From JAVBSN01 sp031547045 (GTDB taxonomy: Bacteria > Bacillota > Clostridia > Lachnospirales > Lachnospiraceae), in contig JAVBSN010000027.1 of assembly GCA_031547045.1 (NCBI GenBank), forward strand, positions 1 to 64,000: DNA of 64,000 bases, read 5' to 3'. Shown here one piece after another: positions 17,235 through 26,479 of the stretch. The notes under the pieces are model-generated. The model searched no databases, was not told the DNA's origin, and saw only the letters and a list, made by a program, of their open reading frames with translations. A program made the position numbers and the translations under genes. The stretch's first letter is position 1, and every line of letters starts with the position of its first letter.

Positions 17235-17320
17235 AAATATGTCCTCCAATTATAATAATATAGTTATTTTCTCTTATAATAGAGGAACTATTCATTAAGA
17301 TTAAATATTTTAACACTATA

Positions 17321-18229
17321 TTATCTAGAACATGGTCTTCGATATTTTTTTCTCTTTTTAAATCTGTGCATTCTTAGAGAATTACGGAATGCAAATGGTA
17401 AGAAATAGTATAAATATAATAATCTATCTAGGGAAGAACAAAATGGATTAGTTATCATTAAAAACAATTTGCAAAATATTCTGTTTTTGAATTGAGAATA
17501 GATAGATAATATGCGCCTAAAACAATTGTTCCTTGAATTATGAGAAGTTATAAATGTAAAATTAACTCGTAGCCCGCAAATAGTAATAGAACATTTTTTA
17601 TATCCACTATTCATTAAAGATTCAGTAAATGCGCTCATCATTTCGTAATCAGGAAAAGTTATAGATATATCCATTATTAAATTACTAGGCCTAGAAAAAA
17701 GTCCCATACAAAAACTAGTTAACCACCAATGTCTATCACGAACAAAGGCAAGATGTTCATTATGTCCATATAGATGAAAAGAAAAATCTAGCATTTCTTC
17801 AGGGTCAGCACCATAGAAAATAGTTTTTGCTAAATCCTTAGTTGGAACAATGGAATCAGCATGATATATACCTATTTCACCACCAGTATTAATTCCATAT
17901 TGCCCTTTCCAAAACTCTAGCAACCAAGTCCTATTATCATAATCAAAATATATTGGTTCAGCATCAAATACCATTGAAAAAAATGCTGCAGCCTTATCAT
18001 AGAAAGTTATATATCCAAAATCTTTTTGCCATGCATCTAATGTAGTAGAAAAAGTGTCCCAGTGTGAATTATAAGTATATCCTAGAGGTTCTACTAGTTC
18101 ATTTAACAACTTACATTTTGCGGCAATAGACATACAACATATTTTACATATAATTTTACGCCTTTTAAAGAACATGATAATGCTTAATAAGCCTAATATA
18201 AAAATTAGAAAACCAAATATAAAATACAT
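17321..18229 (-). CDS. DUF4474 domain protein with N-terminal membrane anchor
   Basis: A 302-residue protein. Residues 1-20 form one membrane helix, followed by a short basic stretch with several cysteines (RRKIICKICC). Residues 40-220 match the DUF4474 domain: LLNELVEPLGYTYN, WDTFSTTLDAWQKDFGY, DAEPIYFDYDNRTWLLEFWKGQYGINTGGEIGIYHAD. The final 60 residues are very basic and aromatic, ending KKRKKYRRPCSR. Function is unknown. AAGGAA precedes the start. It is divergent from the GGDEF gene, sharing an upstream region of about 185 bp. Confidence 0.8.
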   Translation of the reverse strand: MYFIFGFLIFILGLLSIIMFFKRRKIICKICCMSIAAKCKLLNELVEPLGYTYNSHWDTFSTTLDAWQKDFGYITFYDKAAAFFSMVFDAEPIYFDYDNRTWLLEFWKGQYGINTGGEIGIYHADSIVPTKDLAKTIFYGADPEEMLDFSFHLYGHNEHLAFVRDRHWWLTSFCMGLFSRPSNLIMDISITFPDYEMMSAFTESLMNSGYKKCSITICGLRVNFTFITSHNSRNNCFRRILSIYSQFKNRIFCKLFLMITNPFCSSLDRLLYLYYFLPFAFRNSLRMHRFKKRKKYRRPCSR

Positions 18230-18352
18230 AATTGTATTCCTTTCACGTTCTTAATTTATCTTATGCAAAAATAGTGTTAAGGTGTAAAAGTTTGTCAAAC
18301 CATGAAAGTTAGATTATATATAAGAATTAATTTAAATATAAAGTTAACTTGC

Positions 18353-18380
18353 TTGTATAATTTGCAAATATGAATATAAT
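18353..18380 (+). promoter_or_regulatory. Likely promoter of the GGDEF-hydrogenase operon
   Basis: TTGTAT (18353-18358), a 16-bp spacer, TATAAT (18375-18380), 35 bp before the GGDEF start. The -35 box is imperfect. Confidence 0.55.
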
Positions 18381-18414
18381 AGAATTATTAGGGAAAATAT
18401 ATTGAGGGTAAAAA

Positions 18415-20136
18415 ATGCAAGAACAAAATATTAAAAAATACAAATTAAATTATAGAAAAATCACATTGATAATGTATCTTATGGTAGTACTTGTAATGGT
18501 TATTTTGCTTATAGGAAATATCCTATTAAGAGATAAGAAAGAAGACTTTTATGGATTAGGAAGTTACATAGATGTAACAGATAGCATAGTTGATAATCAG
18601 GGTGAAGTAGTAGATTTTTCAGAGATTAGAGGAATAGATGATACACTAAGTGTATTTTATACAATTCCCGATAATCTTAATAGTGACCAAGGATTGATAT
18701 TTAGAAGTAAAAATGCATTTGTTTCAGTCTACATTGATAATAAGCAAGTGTATAGCACAGATATAACTAATGCACCATTTTACAATCATTCTCCAGGTAC
18801 AAGATGGAATATTGTAAATATTAATGAAGAAGATGCAGGTAAGGAAGTAGAGATAGTAATTAACATGGCTTATGAAGATGGTCGAGTAAAGATTGATAGT
18901 GCTTATTTAGGGAGTAAAGATAGTATAATTATAAATATAATAGGTTCCAAATCAGTAGGTCTTTTGATAAGTATATTTATGCTTTTTGTAGGTGTTTTAT
19001 ATTTAATAGCTAATATTGTTGTTAATTGGAATGTTAAGAAGAGAGATTATAGTATACTATACTTAGGGTTATTTGCTATTTGTTGTTCTATATGGTGTAT
19101 GCTTGAAACAAATATATTTCAACTATTCTCTAATAATTTAAGGCAGATTCAGGTTATAGATAATATGATGCTAGTAGCTGGTGGAATTCCTTTGTTTTTA
19201 TATATGGATTCTAATTATAATACATTTAAAAATAAGTTTGTAAAGTTTTTATGTGGAGTAAATCTAGTATATATAATATTAGCTACAATATTTCAATTAT
19301 GTAACCTATGGGATTACCATCAAACATTAAATGGTGCGATTATAACTTATGGTTTTGCTAGCATAATACTAGTAATTTCTATAGTTAAGCAGGCAATAAG
19401 ATATAGAAAAAATATAAACGGAATAGACATTTCAATAATATTTCAGCAGATAGGTATAGTAATATTAGCAATCTCTGTATTTATTGAATTTGTAAGATAT
19501 TTATCTAAAGATGTACTTGATAGAGCATTTGTAATAAGAGTAGGATTATTGCTTTGTATTATTTGTCTAGGAGCAGGAAATATATACAGAATGATTCAGT
19601 TAATGAAACAGGGTGCTAGAGCTGAACTTATAAGTAAACTAGCTTATGAAGACGGTTTAACTGAATTAGGAAATAGAACTGCATATATTGAGAAAATAAA
19701 TAACATTACAGAAAAATCAGATGATGACAAATTAGGAATGGTAGTATTAGATATTAATAATCTTAAATTTACTAATGATAAATGGGGTCATTCATCAGGA
19801 GATGATTTAATAAAAGTATGTGGTAAAATTATTGCTAATTCTTTTGGTAAAGTTGGTAGTGTTTATAGAATTGGTGGAGATGAATTTGTCGTATTAATAT
19901 CTGATGAAGATCCTAGAGATAAGTATAATAAAACAATTGATATATTTAATGAGTTAATTATAGAATATAATCAGATTGAAGAATATCCATTTAAAATATC
20001 TATGGCTCAAGGTGTAGCATACTGTGATATTATTAATGCAGAAAGCATATCAAACCTTGAAAAAGAAGCAGATAGTAAAATGTATGAAAATAAAAAAGAA
20101 ATAAAAGCAAATGCTAAGGAGGAGAATTATGCTTGA
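18415..20136 (+). CDS. Membrane-bound diguanylate cyclase (GGDEF), 7TM-type sensor
   Basis: A 573-residue protein. One membrane helix at residues 18-38 is followed by an extracellular beta-rich sensor of about 130 residues, which resembles 7TMR-DISMED2-like domains. Then come about seven hydrophobic helices between residues 180 and 390, and a GGDEF domain at 400-570 with DGLTELGNR, the loop RIGGDEFVVL (intact active site) and FKISMAQGVA. It should make cyclic di-GMP from two GTP in response to an external cue. No I-site RxxD is evident just before GGDEF. The last 8 bp overlap the start of the NuoE-like gene, so translation of the hydrogenase operon is coupled to it. Confidence 0.9.
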   Translation: MQEQNIKKYKLNYRKITLIMYLMVVLVMVILLIGNILLRDKKEDFYGLGSYIDVTDSIVDNQGEVVDFSEIRGIDDTLSVFYTIPDNLNSDQGLIFRSKNAFVSVYIDNKQVYSTDITNAPFYNHSPGTRWNIVNINEEDAGKEVEIVINMAYEDGRVKIDSAYLGSKDSIIINIIGSKSVGLLISIFMLFVGVLYLIANIVVNWNVKKRDYSILYLGLFAICCSIWCMLETNIFQLFSNNLRQIQVIDNMMLVAGGIPLFLYMDSNYNTFKNKFVKFLCGVNLVYIILATIFQLCNLWDYHQTLNGAIITYGFASIILVISIVKQAIRYRKNINGIDISIIFQQIGIVILAISVFIEFVRYLSKDVLDRAFVIRVGLLLCIICLGAGNIYRMIQLMKQGARAELISKLAYEDGLTELGNRTAYIEKINNITEKSDDDKLGMVVLDINNLKFTNDKWGHSSGDDLIKVCGKIIANSFGKVGSVYRIGGDEFVVLISDEDPRDKYNKTIDIFNELIIEYNQIEEYPFKISMAQGVAYCDIINAESISNLEKEADSKMYENKKEIKANAKEENYA

Positions 20137-20614
20137 CAAAACATATTATGATAAAGCAGATGAGATTATTGGTTTATATGGTACAGAGCCAAGATGGCTT
20201 ATACCTATTATTCAAGATGTTCAGACAGAATATAGGTACTTACCACCCCAGTTGCTTACATATATAGCTAGTAAACTTAACATTACTGAAGCAAAAGCTT
20301 ATAGTGTTGCAACATTTTATGAGAATTTTTCTTTTGAGAAAAAGGGAAAATATATTATAAGAGTTTGTGATGGAACAGCATGTCATGTTAGAAAATCAAT
20401 GTCTATACTTGAGAGACTTAATAAGGAATTGGGTTTATCAAAGGATAAGAATACTACAGAAGACATGCTATTTACAGTTGAAACAGTATCTTGCTTAGGT
20501 GCATGCGGATTGGCACCAGTACTTACTGTAAATGATGAAGTACACCCTTCAATGACTCCAGAAAAGGTTACAGAGTTAATTAAGAACTTAAGAGAGGGGG
20601 AGGCTGAATGTTAA
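20129..20614 (+). CDS. hydC: NuoE-like [2Fe-2S] subunit of the electron-bifurcating hydrogenase
   Basis: The start at 20129 has AAGGAGGAG upstream. The 161-residue product is a thioredoxin-like [2Fe-2S] protein: LPPQLLTYIASKL, then the cysteine ligands C-x4-C in CDGTACHVR and C-x3-C in CLGACGLAP. In trimeric HydABC hydrogenases of Clostridia this subunit passes electrons between the flavoprotein and the catalytic subunit. The next gene overlaps by 7 bp, so the three subunits are translationally coupled. The arrangement NuoE-NuoF-[FeFe] is the standard one. Confidence 0.93.
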   Translation: MLDKTYYDKADEIIGLYGTEPRWLIPIIQDVQTEYRYLPPQLLTYIASKLNITEAKAYSVATFYENFSFEKKGKYIIRVCDGTACHVRKSMSILERLNKELGLSKDKNTTEDMLFTVETVSCLGACGLAPVLTVNDEVHPSMTPEKVTELIKNLREGEAEC

Positions 20615-22476
20615 CATCAAGAGAGGAACTAATTGCAGTTCGTAAATCGGCAGTAGACAATATTAAGGCTCAAGAATGTAGAGTTCTTATTTGTGCAGGA
20701 ACAGGATGTCTTGCAGGGGGTTCAGCAAAAATATATGAAAAAATGTGTCAGTTAACTGGCAATAATGATAATGTATCTGTTGAATTTGGAAGTGAGATTG
20801 CACATGTAGGCATTAAGAAAAGTGGCTGTCATGGTTTTTGTGAAATGGGACCTTTGGTTAGAATAGAGCCATATAACTATTTATACATAAAGGTTACAGA
20901 GGAAGATTGTGAGGAAATATATAATACAACAATATTAGGTGGACAACCTATAGATAGACTTCTATATGAGATGGATGGAGTAAAATACAAAGCTCAAGAA
21001 GAGATACCTTTCTACGCAAAACAAACTAGATTAGTACTTAAGAACTGTGGACATATAGATTCAGAACATATAAATGAATATCTTGCAGTAGGTGGATATG
21101 AAGCTTTGGAAAAGGCTTTATTTGAGATGACAACTACTGAAATAGTAGATGAAATACTAGAATCTAATCTTCGTGGAAGAGGAGGCGGAGGCTTCCAAAC
21201 AGGCTATAAGTGGAAACAAGTAGCGAGACAAGAAGAGAAGACACGTTATGTAGTATGTAACGGTGATGAAGGAGATCCAGGCGCATTTATGGATAGAAGC
21301 GTTATGGAGGGCGATCCTCATAAGATGATAGAAGGTATGATAATAGCAGGTTATGCAGTAGGTGCAGGCGAAGGATATATATATGTACGTGCAGAATATC
21401 CTTTAGCAATAAGCAGATTAAAACTTGCTATAGCTCAAGCAGAAGAATTAGGTATATTAGGTGATAATATATTAGGTTCAGGATATAGCTTCAAACTTCA
21501 CATTAATAGAGGTGCTGGTGCATTTGTTTGTGGTGAAGGAAGCGCTCTTACTGCCTCAATTGAAGGTGAGAGAGGTATGCCTAGAACTAAACCACCTCGT
21601 ACAGTTGAGCAAGGTTTATTTGGAAAGCCAACAGTACTTAACAATGTTGAGACTTATGCCAATGTTCCAATGATTATTACAAATGGTGCTGATTGGTATA
21701 AGAGTATTGGTACAGAAGGAAGTCCAGGAACCAAAGCATTTGCAGTAACAGGAAGCATTAATAATACAGGACTTATAGAAGTTCCGATGGGAACAACGCT
21801 TAAAGAAATAGTATATGATATAGGTGGTGGAATTAAGGCAGGTAAAGAATTCAAGGCAGTTCAGATAGGTGGCCCTTCAGGTGGATGCCTAATAGGAACA
21901 CATCTTGATATGCCGCTTGATTTTGATTCCTTAAAGAAGATGGGTGCTATGATAGGTTCAGGTGGACTTGTTATTATGGATGAAGATACTTGTATGGTTG
22001 AAGTGTCTAGATTCTTTATGAACTTTACACAAAATGAAAGCTGTGGAAAATGTGTGCCTTGTCGCGAAGGTACAAAACGTATGCTAGAAATATTAGAAGA
22101 CATTGTATCTGGAAAAGGAACAATGGAGCAATTAGATATGCTTGAAGAATTAGGAACAGCAATAACTGATACAGCCCTTTGTGGATTAGGAAAGAGTGCG
22201 GCACTACCGGTATTAAGTACATTAAAATTATTCCGTAATGAATATGAAGAGCATGTTTTAGAAAAGAAATGCCGTACAGGTACATGTCAGGCACTTAGAA
22301 ACTATAAGATTATACCTGAGAGCTGTAAGGGTTGTTCAAAATGTGCTAGAAATTGCCCTGTAGGAGCTATTACAGGAGAACTTAAGAAACCATATACAAT
22401 AGATACAAGTAAATGTATTAAATGTGGAGCTTGTGAATCAGACTGCCCATTTGGTGCAATTACTATAGAATGTTAG
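20608..22476 (+). CDS. hydB: NuoF-like NAD(H)/FMN subunit of the electron-bifurcating hydrogenase
   Basis: A 622-residue fusion of three parts. The N-terminal 120 residues are a second thioredoxin-like [2Fe-2S] domain (CAGTGCLAGGS and GCHGFCEMGPL). The central part is the NuoF core: LRGRGGGGFQTGYKW for NADH/FMN binding, CNGDEGDPGAFMDR, and ESCGKCVPCREG for the [4Fe-4S] cluster. The C-terminal 60 residues hold a two-cluster ferredoxin (CKGCSKCARNCPVGAI, CIKCGACESDCPFGAI). This architecture matches HydB/HndC, which couples NADH and ferredoxin to hydrogen. It has an additional C-terminal cluster pair beyond respiratory NuoF, as expected. Confidence 0.95.
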   Translation: MLTSREELIAVRKSAVDNIKAQECRVLICAGTGCLAGGSAKIYEKMCQLTGNNDNVSVEFGSEIAHVGIKKSGCHGFCEMGPLVRIEPYNYLYIKVTEEDCEEIYNTTILGGQPIDRLLYEMDGVKYKAQEEIPFYAKQTRLVLKNCGHIDSEHINEYLAVGGYEALEKALFEMTTTEIVDEILESNLRGRGGGGFQTGYKWKQVARQEEKTRYVVCNGDEGDPGAFMDRSVMEGDPHKMIEGMIIAGYAVGAGEGYIYVRAEYPLAISRLKLAIAQAEELGILGDNILGSGYSFKLHINRGAGAFVCGEGSALTASIEGERGMPRTKPPRTVEQGLFGKPTVLNNVETYANVPMIITNGADWYKSIGTEGSPGTKAFAVTGSINNTGLIEVPMGTTLKEIVYDIGGGIKAGKEFKAVQIGGPSGGCLIGTHLDMPLDFDSLKKMGAMIGSGGLVIMDEDTCMVEVSRFFMNFTQNESCGKCVPCREGTKRMLEILEDIVSGKGTMEQLDMLEELGTAITDTALCGLGKSAALPVLSTLKLFRNEYEEHVLEKKCRTGTCQALRNYKIIPESCKGCSKCARNCPVGAITGELKKPYTIDTSKCIKCGACESDCPFGAITIEC

Positions 22477-22488
22477 GAGGTACTACTA

Positions 22489-24180
22489 GTGGAATACATG
22501 ACTATTGATTCGAGATGTGTGCCGATAGAAGGCGAGAAAAATATACTTGCAGTTATTAGAAAGGCTGGCATTGATCTACCTACATTTTGCTATCATTCAG
22601 AGCTATCCGTATATGGAGCTTGTCGTATGTGTGTTGTAGAAGATGATAGAGGAAGAATATTTGCATCATGTTCAGAACAACCAAGAGCAGGAATGGTAAT
22701 TAAGACTAATTCAGCTAAGATTAGAAAATATAGAAAATTAATTATAGAATTATTATTAGCATCACATTGTAGAGATTGTACAATATGTACTAGAAATGGT
22801 AACTGTGAACTTCAACAACTTGCATTTAAAGTTGGCGTTCATGCAGTAAGATTCCTTAACAATAGAAAAGAAGTTCCTATTGATATGAGTTCGCCAAGTA
22901 TAGTACGTGACCCTAATAAATGTATTTTATGTGGTGACTGTGTTAGAACTTGTGCAGAGATTCAAGGTATAGGCGCCTTAGATTTTGCTCATAGAGGATC
23001 TAAGATGGAAGTTACACCTGCATTTGATAAATGTCTTAATGAAACTGATTGTGTAGGCTGTGGACAATGTAGAGTAGTATGTCCTACAGGAGCAATAACT
23101 GTAAATACAAATGTAACAGATGTATGGGAAGCTATTGCAGACCCTAATGTAAGAGTAGTGGCTCAAGTTGCACCAGCAGTAAGAGTTGCAGTAGGTGACA
23201 AATTTGATATTCCAAAGGGTGAAAATACTATGGGTAAACTTGTAGCAGCTCTTAGAATGATGGGATTTGATAAAGTATATGATACTAACTTTGGAGCAGA
23301 TTTAACTGTTGTAGAAGAATCCAAAGAATTAATTACTAGATTAGAGCAAAATGAAAACTTGCCACTATTTACATCATGTTGTCCAGCATGGGTAAAATAC
23401 TGTGAGACAAAATATCCAGAATTTGCAGATAACATTTCTACTTGTAGATCTCCTCAAGGTATGTTTTCAGCAGTTGTTAAAGATTATTTCTGGCAAGATG
23501 ACATCAAAGAAAAGAAGAAAACATTTGTTGTATCAATAATGCCTTGTACTGCCAAAAAGGCTGAAATATTACGAGATGATAATATGACTGATGGTAGACA
23601 AGATACAGATAGAGTGTTGACAACAATAGAGATTATAAGAATGATACGTCAAGCTGGTATTAAGTTTGATGAAGTTGAAGGAGAAGCTCCAGATATGCCG
23701 TTTGGTATTGCATCAGGTGCAGCAGCTATATTTGGTATTACAGGTGGTGTTACAGAAGCTGTTTTACGCCATGTATCAGCAGGAAATGAATATCAAACAA
23801 TATCTCAGATTAGTTTTACAGGTATTAGAGGAACAGAAGGCATCAAAGAAGCAACAGTAATGCTAGGAGATAGAGAAGTTAAGATAGCAGTAGTAAATGG
23901 ATTAGCTAATGCAGGCAAATTGCTAGACAAGATAAAAGCAGGAGAAGCTTATTATGACTTTGTTGAAGTAATGGCATGTAGAAGAGGTTGTATATTAGGA
24001 GGAGGTCAACCGCTTCCTGCAGGGCCAAGAACTAAGAAATGCCGTGAAGAAGGAATATATGCTGTTGATAGACACTCACAGATAAGATTTACAGATGACA
24101 ATCCGATTGTAGCTCAGACATATAAAGATGTAATAAAAGGTAAAGAACATAGATTATTACATAGAGCTGGGAAATTATAG
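22489..24180 (+). CDS. hydA: [FeFe] hydrogenase catalytic subunit, group A
   Basis: A 563-residue enzyme starting at GTG with GGAGG 8 bp upstream (an ATG follows at codon 4). Domains in order: N-terminal [2Fe-2S] with Cys34, 45, 48 and 61; the His-ligated [4Fe-4S] site His93, Cys97, Cys100, Cys106; two [4Fe-4S] clusters at 145-155 and 188-198; then the H-cluster. H-cluster motifs are TSCCPAW near 297, MPCTAKKAE near 353 and EVMACRRGCILGGGQP at 493-508. It evolves or oxidises H2 in the cytoplasm, here with the NuoE/NuoF subunits, probably by confurcating NADH and reduced ferredoxin. The maturases HydE/F/G are not in the window. Confidence 0.96.
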   Translation: MEYMTIDSRCVPIEGEKNILAVIRKAGIDLPTFCYHSELSVYGACRMCVVEDDRGRIFASCSEQPRAGMVIKTNSAKIRKYRKLIIELLLASHCRDCTICTRNGNCELQQLAFKVGVHAVRFLNNRKEVPIDMSSPSIVRDPNKCILCGDCVRTCAEIQGIGALDFAHRGSKMEVTPAFDKCLNETDCVGCGQCRVVCPTGAITVNTNVTDVWEAIADPNVRVVAQVAPAVRVAVGDKFDIPKGENTMGKLVAALRMMGFDKVYDTNFGADLTVVEESKELITRLEQNENLPLFTSCCPAWVKYCETKYPEFADNISTCRSPQGMFSAVVKDYFWQDDIKEKKKTFVVSIMPCTAKKAEILRDDNMTDGRQDTDRVLTTIEIIRMIRQAGIKFDEVEGEAPDMPFGIASGAAAIFGITGGVTEAVLRHVSAGNEYQTISQISFTGIRGTEGIKEATVMLGDREVKIAVVNGLANAGKLLDKIKAGEAYYDFVEVMACRRGCILGGGQPLPAGPRTKKCREEGIYAVDRHSQIRFTDDNPIVAQTYKDVIKGKEHRLLHRAGKL

Positions 24181-24186
24181 AGTTAC

Positions 24187-24215
24187 TTGACAAAAGTATT
24201 GCATTAATATACAAT
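24187..24215 (+). promoter_or_regulatory. Sigma-A promoter driving the purine riboswitch
   Basis: TTGACA (24187-24192), exactly 17 bp, TACAAT (24210-24215). The predicted transcript starts about 8 bases further, at the foot of the aptamer. Confidence 0.88.
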
Positions 24216-24228
24216 CTTTTTTGGACTA

Positions 24229-24292
24229 ACGTATATATATTCATAGGATGGATGAATGTTTCTACCAACTGCCGATTCAGTTGACTATAGGT
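24229..24292 (+). promoter_or_regulatory. Purine-class riboswitch aptamer (guanine-type C74)
   Basis: The three-way junction of the purine riboswitch can be drawn completely. P1 is 24229-24235 with 24286-24292 (one mismatch). P2 is 24239-24244 with 24252-24257, with a 7-base L2 ending in GG. J2/3 is the invariant GTTTCTAC (24258-24265). P3 is 24266-24271 with 24278-24283, with L3 beginning CC so that the L2-L3 GG/CC kissing pairs are kept. J3/1 is AC, so position 74 is C (24285), the guanine/hypoxanthine-type base. L3 is 6 bases (CCGATT), shorter than usual. It lies in the leader of the FAD oxidoreductase gene. Confidence 0.85.
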
Positions 24293-24341
24293 TTTCCTTA
24301 AGGGAGATACTATAGTCATATGAATGGTAGTTGGTTTTTTT
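24265..24341 (+). terminator. Riboswitch expression platform: terminator overlapping the aptamer
   Basis: CCAACTGCC (24265-24273) pairs with GGTAGTTGG (24326-24334), and GACTATAG (24283-24290) pairs perfectly with CTATAGTC (24310-24317) inside it. TTTTTTT follows. The 5' strands of both helices are the P3 and P1 strands of the aptamer, so terminator and ligand-bound aptamer exclude each other. Confidence 0.85.
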
Positions 24342-24363
24342 ATTTTCAAAAGGAGGAAATATT

Positions 24364-25755
24364 ATGTATGATGTTGTTATTGTAGGTGCAGGACCAGCAG
24401 GTATATTTACAGCTTTAGAGCTGATTAGGGGAGGAAGCAATAAGAAGATTCTTATGATTGAGAAGGGTTCTTCTATTGAAAAACGTAAATGTCCTAAAGA
24501 TAAGACTAAGAAATGTATTAACTGTAAACCTTGTAATATAACTACAGGATTTTCAGGAGCAGGAGCTTTTTCAGACGGTAAACTTTCACTTAGCTATGAA
24601 GTAGGTGGAGATTTGCCAGATTTAATAGGTGTAGACTATTCTCAAGAAATGATTAATTATACAGATAAGATATATCTTGAATTTGGAGCAGATACTAAGA
24701 TTGAAGGAATCAATCAAGGTGAAAAAGTAAAGGATATTAGAAAACGTGCAATTCAAGCAGGACTTAAACTTGTCGATTGTCCGATAAGACATCTAGGTAC
24801 AGAGAAAGCACAAGAAATATACGGAGCGATTGAACAATATTTAATAGATAAAGGTGTTGAGATTAGATTTGGTTATAACTGTACAGATATAATTCTTGAA
24901 GATTCTATATGCAAGGGCGTTATAATCGAGAAGACTAATAGCTCTAAAGAGAAAGAAGAGATTACAGCAAAACATACAGTTATTGCAGCAGGTAGAAGGG
25001 GTGCAGATTGGTTAGAAAAGATTTGTGCCAAAAATGATATTGCTCATAAACCAGGAACTGTTGATATAGGAGTTAGAGTTGAAGTTAGAAATGAGATAAT
25101 GGAAGATGTTAATAATGTACTTTATGAATCAAAATTAATTGGTTATCCTAAGCCATTTAAAAATAAAGTAAGAACATTTTGCCAGAATCCAGGTGGATTT
25201 GTAAGCCAAGAAAATTATGATAATGACTTAGCAGTAGTTAATGGACATTCTTATAAGGAATTAAAATCAAATAATACTAACTTAGCAATATTATGTTCTC
25301 ATAATTTTACTGAGCCATTTAATCAACCAATAGAGTATGCACAGAAAATTGGTGAACTTACAAATATGTTAGGTTCAGGTAAGATATTAGTGCAGAGATA
25401 TGGAGATATATTAGACGGAAAGAGAACTTGGGATAAAGAATTAAGTCGTTCAAACATAAAGCCAACTCTTCCTGATGCGGTAGCAGGAGATATTACAGCA
25501 GCAATGCCATATAGAGCAATGACGAATATTATTAACTTTATTCAAGCTGTAGATCATGTTGTACCAGGATTTGCTGGAACAGAAACACTTTTATATTCAC
25601 CAGAGCTTAAGTTCTATTCTAACAAAGTTAAAATGGATGAAGATTTTAATACTAATGTTAACAATCTATATTGTCTAGGTGATTCAAGTGGTTGGACAAG
25701 AGGTCTTATGATGGCATCAGTAATGGGTGTTATTATGGGTCAAAAACTTTTATAA
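24364..25755 (+). CDS. FAD-dependent dehydrogenase (COG2509-type), under purine riboswitch
   Basis: The start at 24364 has AGGAGG upstream, immediately after the riboswitch terminator. The 463-residue product begins with a Rossmann dinucleotide fold (VVIVGAGPAGIFTALEL) and has CPKDKTKKCINCKPC, a four-cysteine segment, then GFSGAGAFSDGKLSLS. The second FAD motif is HTVIAAGRRGADWL. The C-terminal part (LYCLGDSSGWTRGLMMASVMGV) is the family's final FAD-contact region. This matches the uncharacterised FAD-dependent dehydrogenases of COG2509. The cysteines could hold a metal or cluster. A purine-sensing leader suggests a tie to purine or flavin metabolism, which is inference. Confidence 0.88.
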   Translation: MYDVVIVGAGPAGIFTALELIRGGSNKKILMIEKGSSIEKRKCPKDKTKKCINCKPCNITTGFSGAGAFSDGKLSLSYEVGGDLPDLIGVDYSQEMINYTDKIYLEFGADTKIEGINQGEKVKDIRKRAIQAGLKLVDCPIRHLGTEKAQEIYGAIEQYLIDKGVEIRFGYNCTDIILEDSICKGVIIEKTNSSKEKEEITAKHTVIAAGRRGADWLEKICAKNDIAHKPGTVDIGVRVEVRNEIMEDVNNVLYESKLIGYPKPFKNKVRTFCQNPGGFVSQENYDNDLAVVNGHSYKELKSNNTNLAILCSHNFTEPFNQPIEYAQKIGELTNMLGSGKILVQRYGDILDGKRTWDKELSRSNIKPTLPDAVAGDITAAMPYRAMTNIINFIQAVDHVVPGFAGTETLLYSPELKFYSNKVKMDEDFNTNVNNLYCLGDSSGWTRGLMMASVMGVIMGQKLL

Positions 25756-25808
25756 ATATTAATCAAGTATTTGGGGATAATCTAGACATGATTTTGGAGG
25801 TGCTTTAG

Positions 25809-26420
25809 ATGAAGAATATTGTATTTGATGTAGGAATGGTAATAGTTGATTTTAGATGGCGAGAATATATGCAAGACATGGGAATTGCACCAGAAGTTAT
25901 TGAAATATTAGGCAAATCTATGATTAATGATGATTTATGGAATGAGTTTGATTTAGGAGTAATGAAAGATGAAGATATAGTAGACTCTTTTAAAAGCAAA
26001 CTACCTAAGTATGCAAAGGAGATAGATTTGTTTATGAAAGAGCCGATAGAACTTGTAAAAGAATTTGATTATGCAGGTCCATTGGTAAAAGCTCTTAAGA
26101 CAGCAGGATATAATGTCTATTTATTGTCTAATTATCCTAAGAGAATGTATGAAATGCATTGGTCTAGATTTTCATTTATAGATGAGATAGATGGATTGGT
26201 TGTATCATCTCTTGAAAAAGTAATGAAACCAGATAGACGAATATATGAGATATTGTTAGATAGATATAATCTAGAAGCAAATGAAACTTGTTTTATAGAT
26301 GATAGGGAAGTAAATGTAGAAGCAGCCAGACAATTAGGTATAGAAGGAATTGTATTTAAAGGATATGATGACTTATTAGAAAAGTTTAAAGAGTTGAATG
26401 TAAATTTTATTGACGAATAA
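25809..26420 (+). CDS. HAD family hydrolase (haloacid dehalogenase-like phosphatase)
   Basis: A 203-residue HAD protein. Motif I is IVFDVGMVIVDF; note that the position two after the nucleophile Asp is G, with V between. Motif II is LLSNYPK, motif III is the lysine in VMKPDRRIYEILL, and motif IV is CFIDDREVNVEAA. The cap is of the helical type. Relatives act on sugar phosphates, nucleotides or 4-nitrophenyl phosphate, and the physiological substrate is not predictable. RBS GGAGG precedes the ATG. It follows the FAD enzyme by 53 bp with no terminator, so both are likely under the riboswitch. Confidence 0.85.
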   Translation: MKNIVFDVGMVIVDFRWREYMQDMGIAPEVIEILGKSMINDDLWNEFDLGVMKDEDIVDSFKSKLPKYAKEIDLFMKEPIELVKEFDYAGPLVKALKTAGYNVYLLSNYPKRMYEMHWSRFSFIDEIDGLVVSSLEKVMKPDRRIYEILLDRYNLEANETCFIDDREVNVEAARQLGIEGIVFKGYDDLLEKFKELNVNFIDE

Positions 26421-26479
26421 TCTGTTTGAACATACAATATATTTATTGTAGCAATGGTAACGATGAGGAAGGAGAAGTT

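Noticed and set aside
21654..22294. Minus-strand open frames inside the hydrogenase genes
   Set aside because: They are shadows of conserved coding DNA; no RBS and no recognisable protein.
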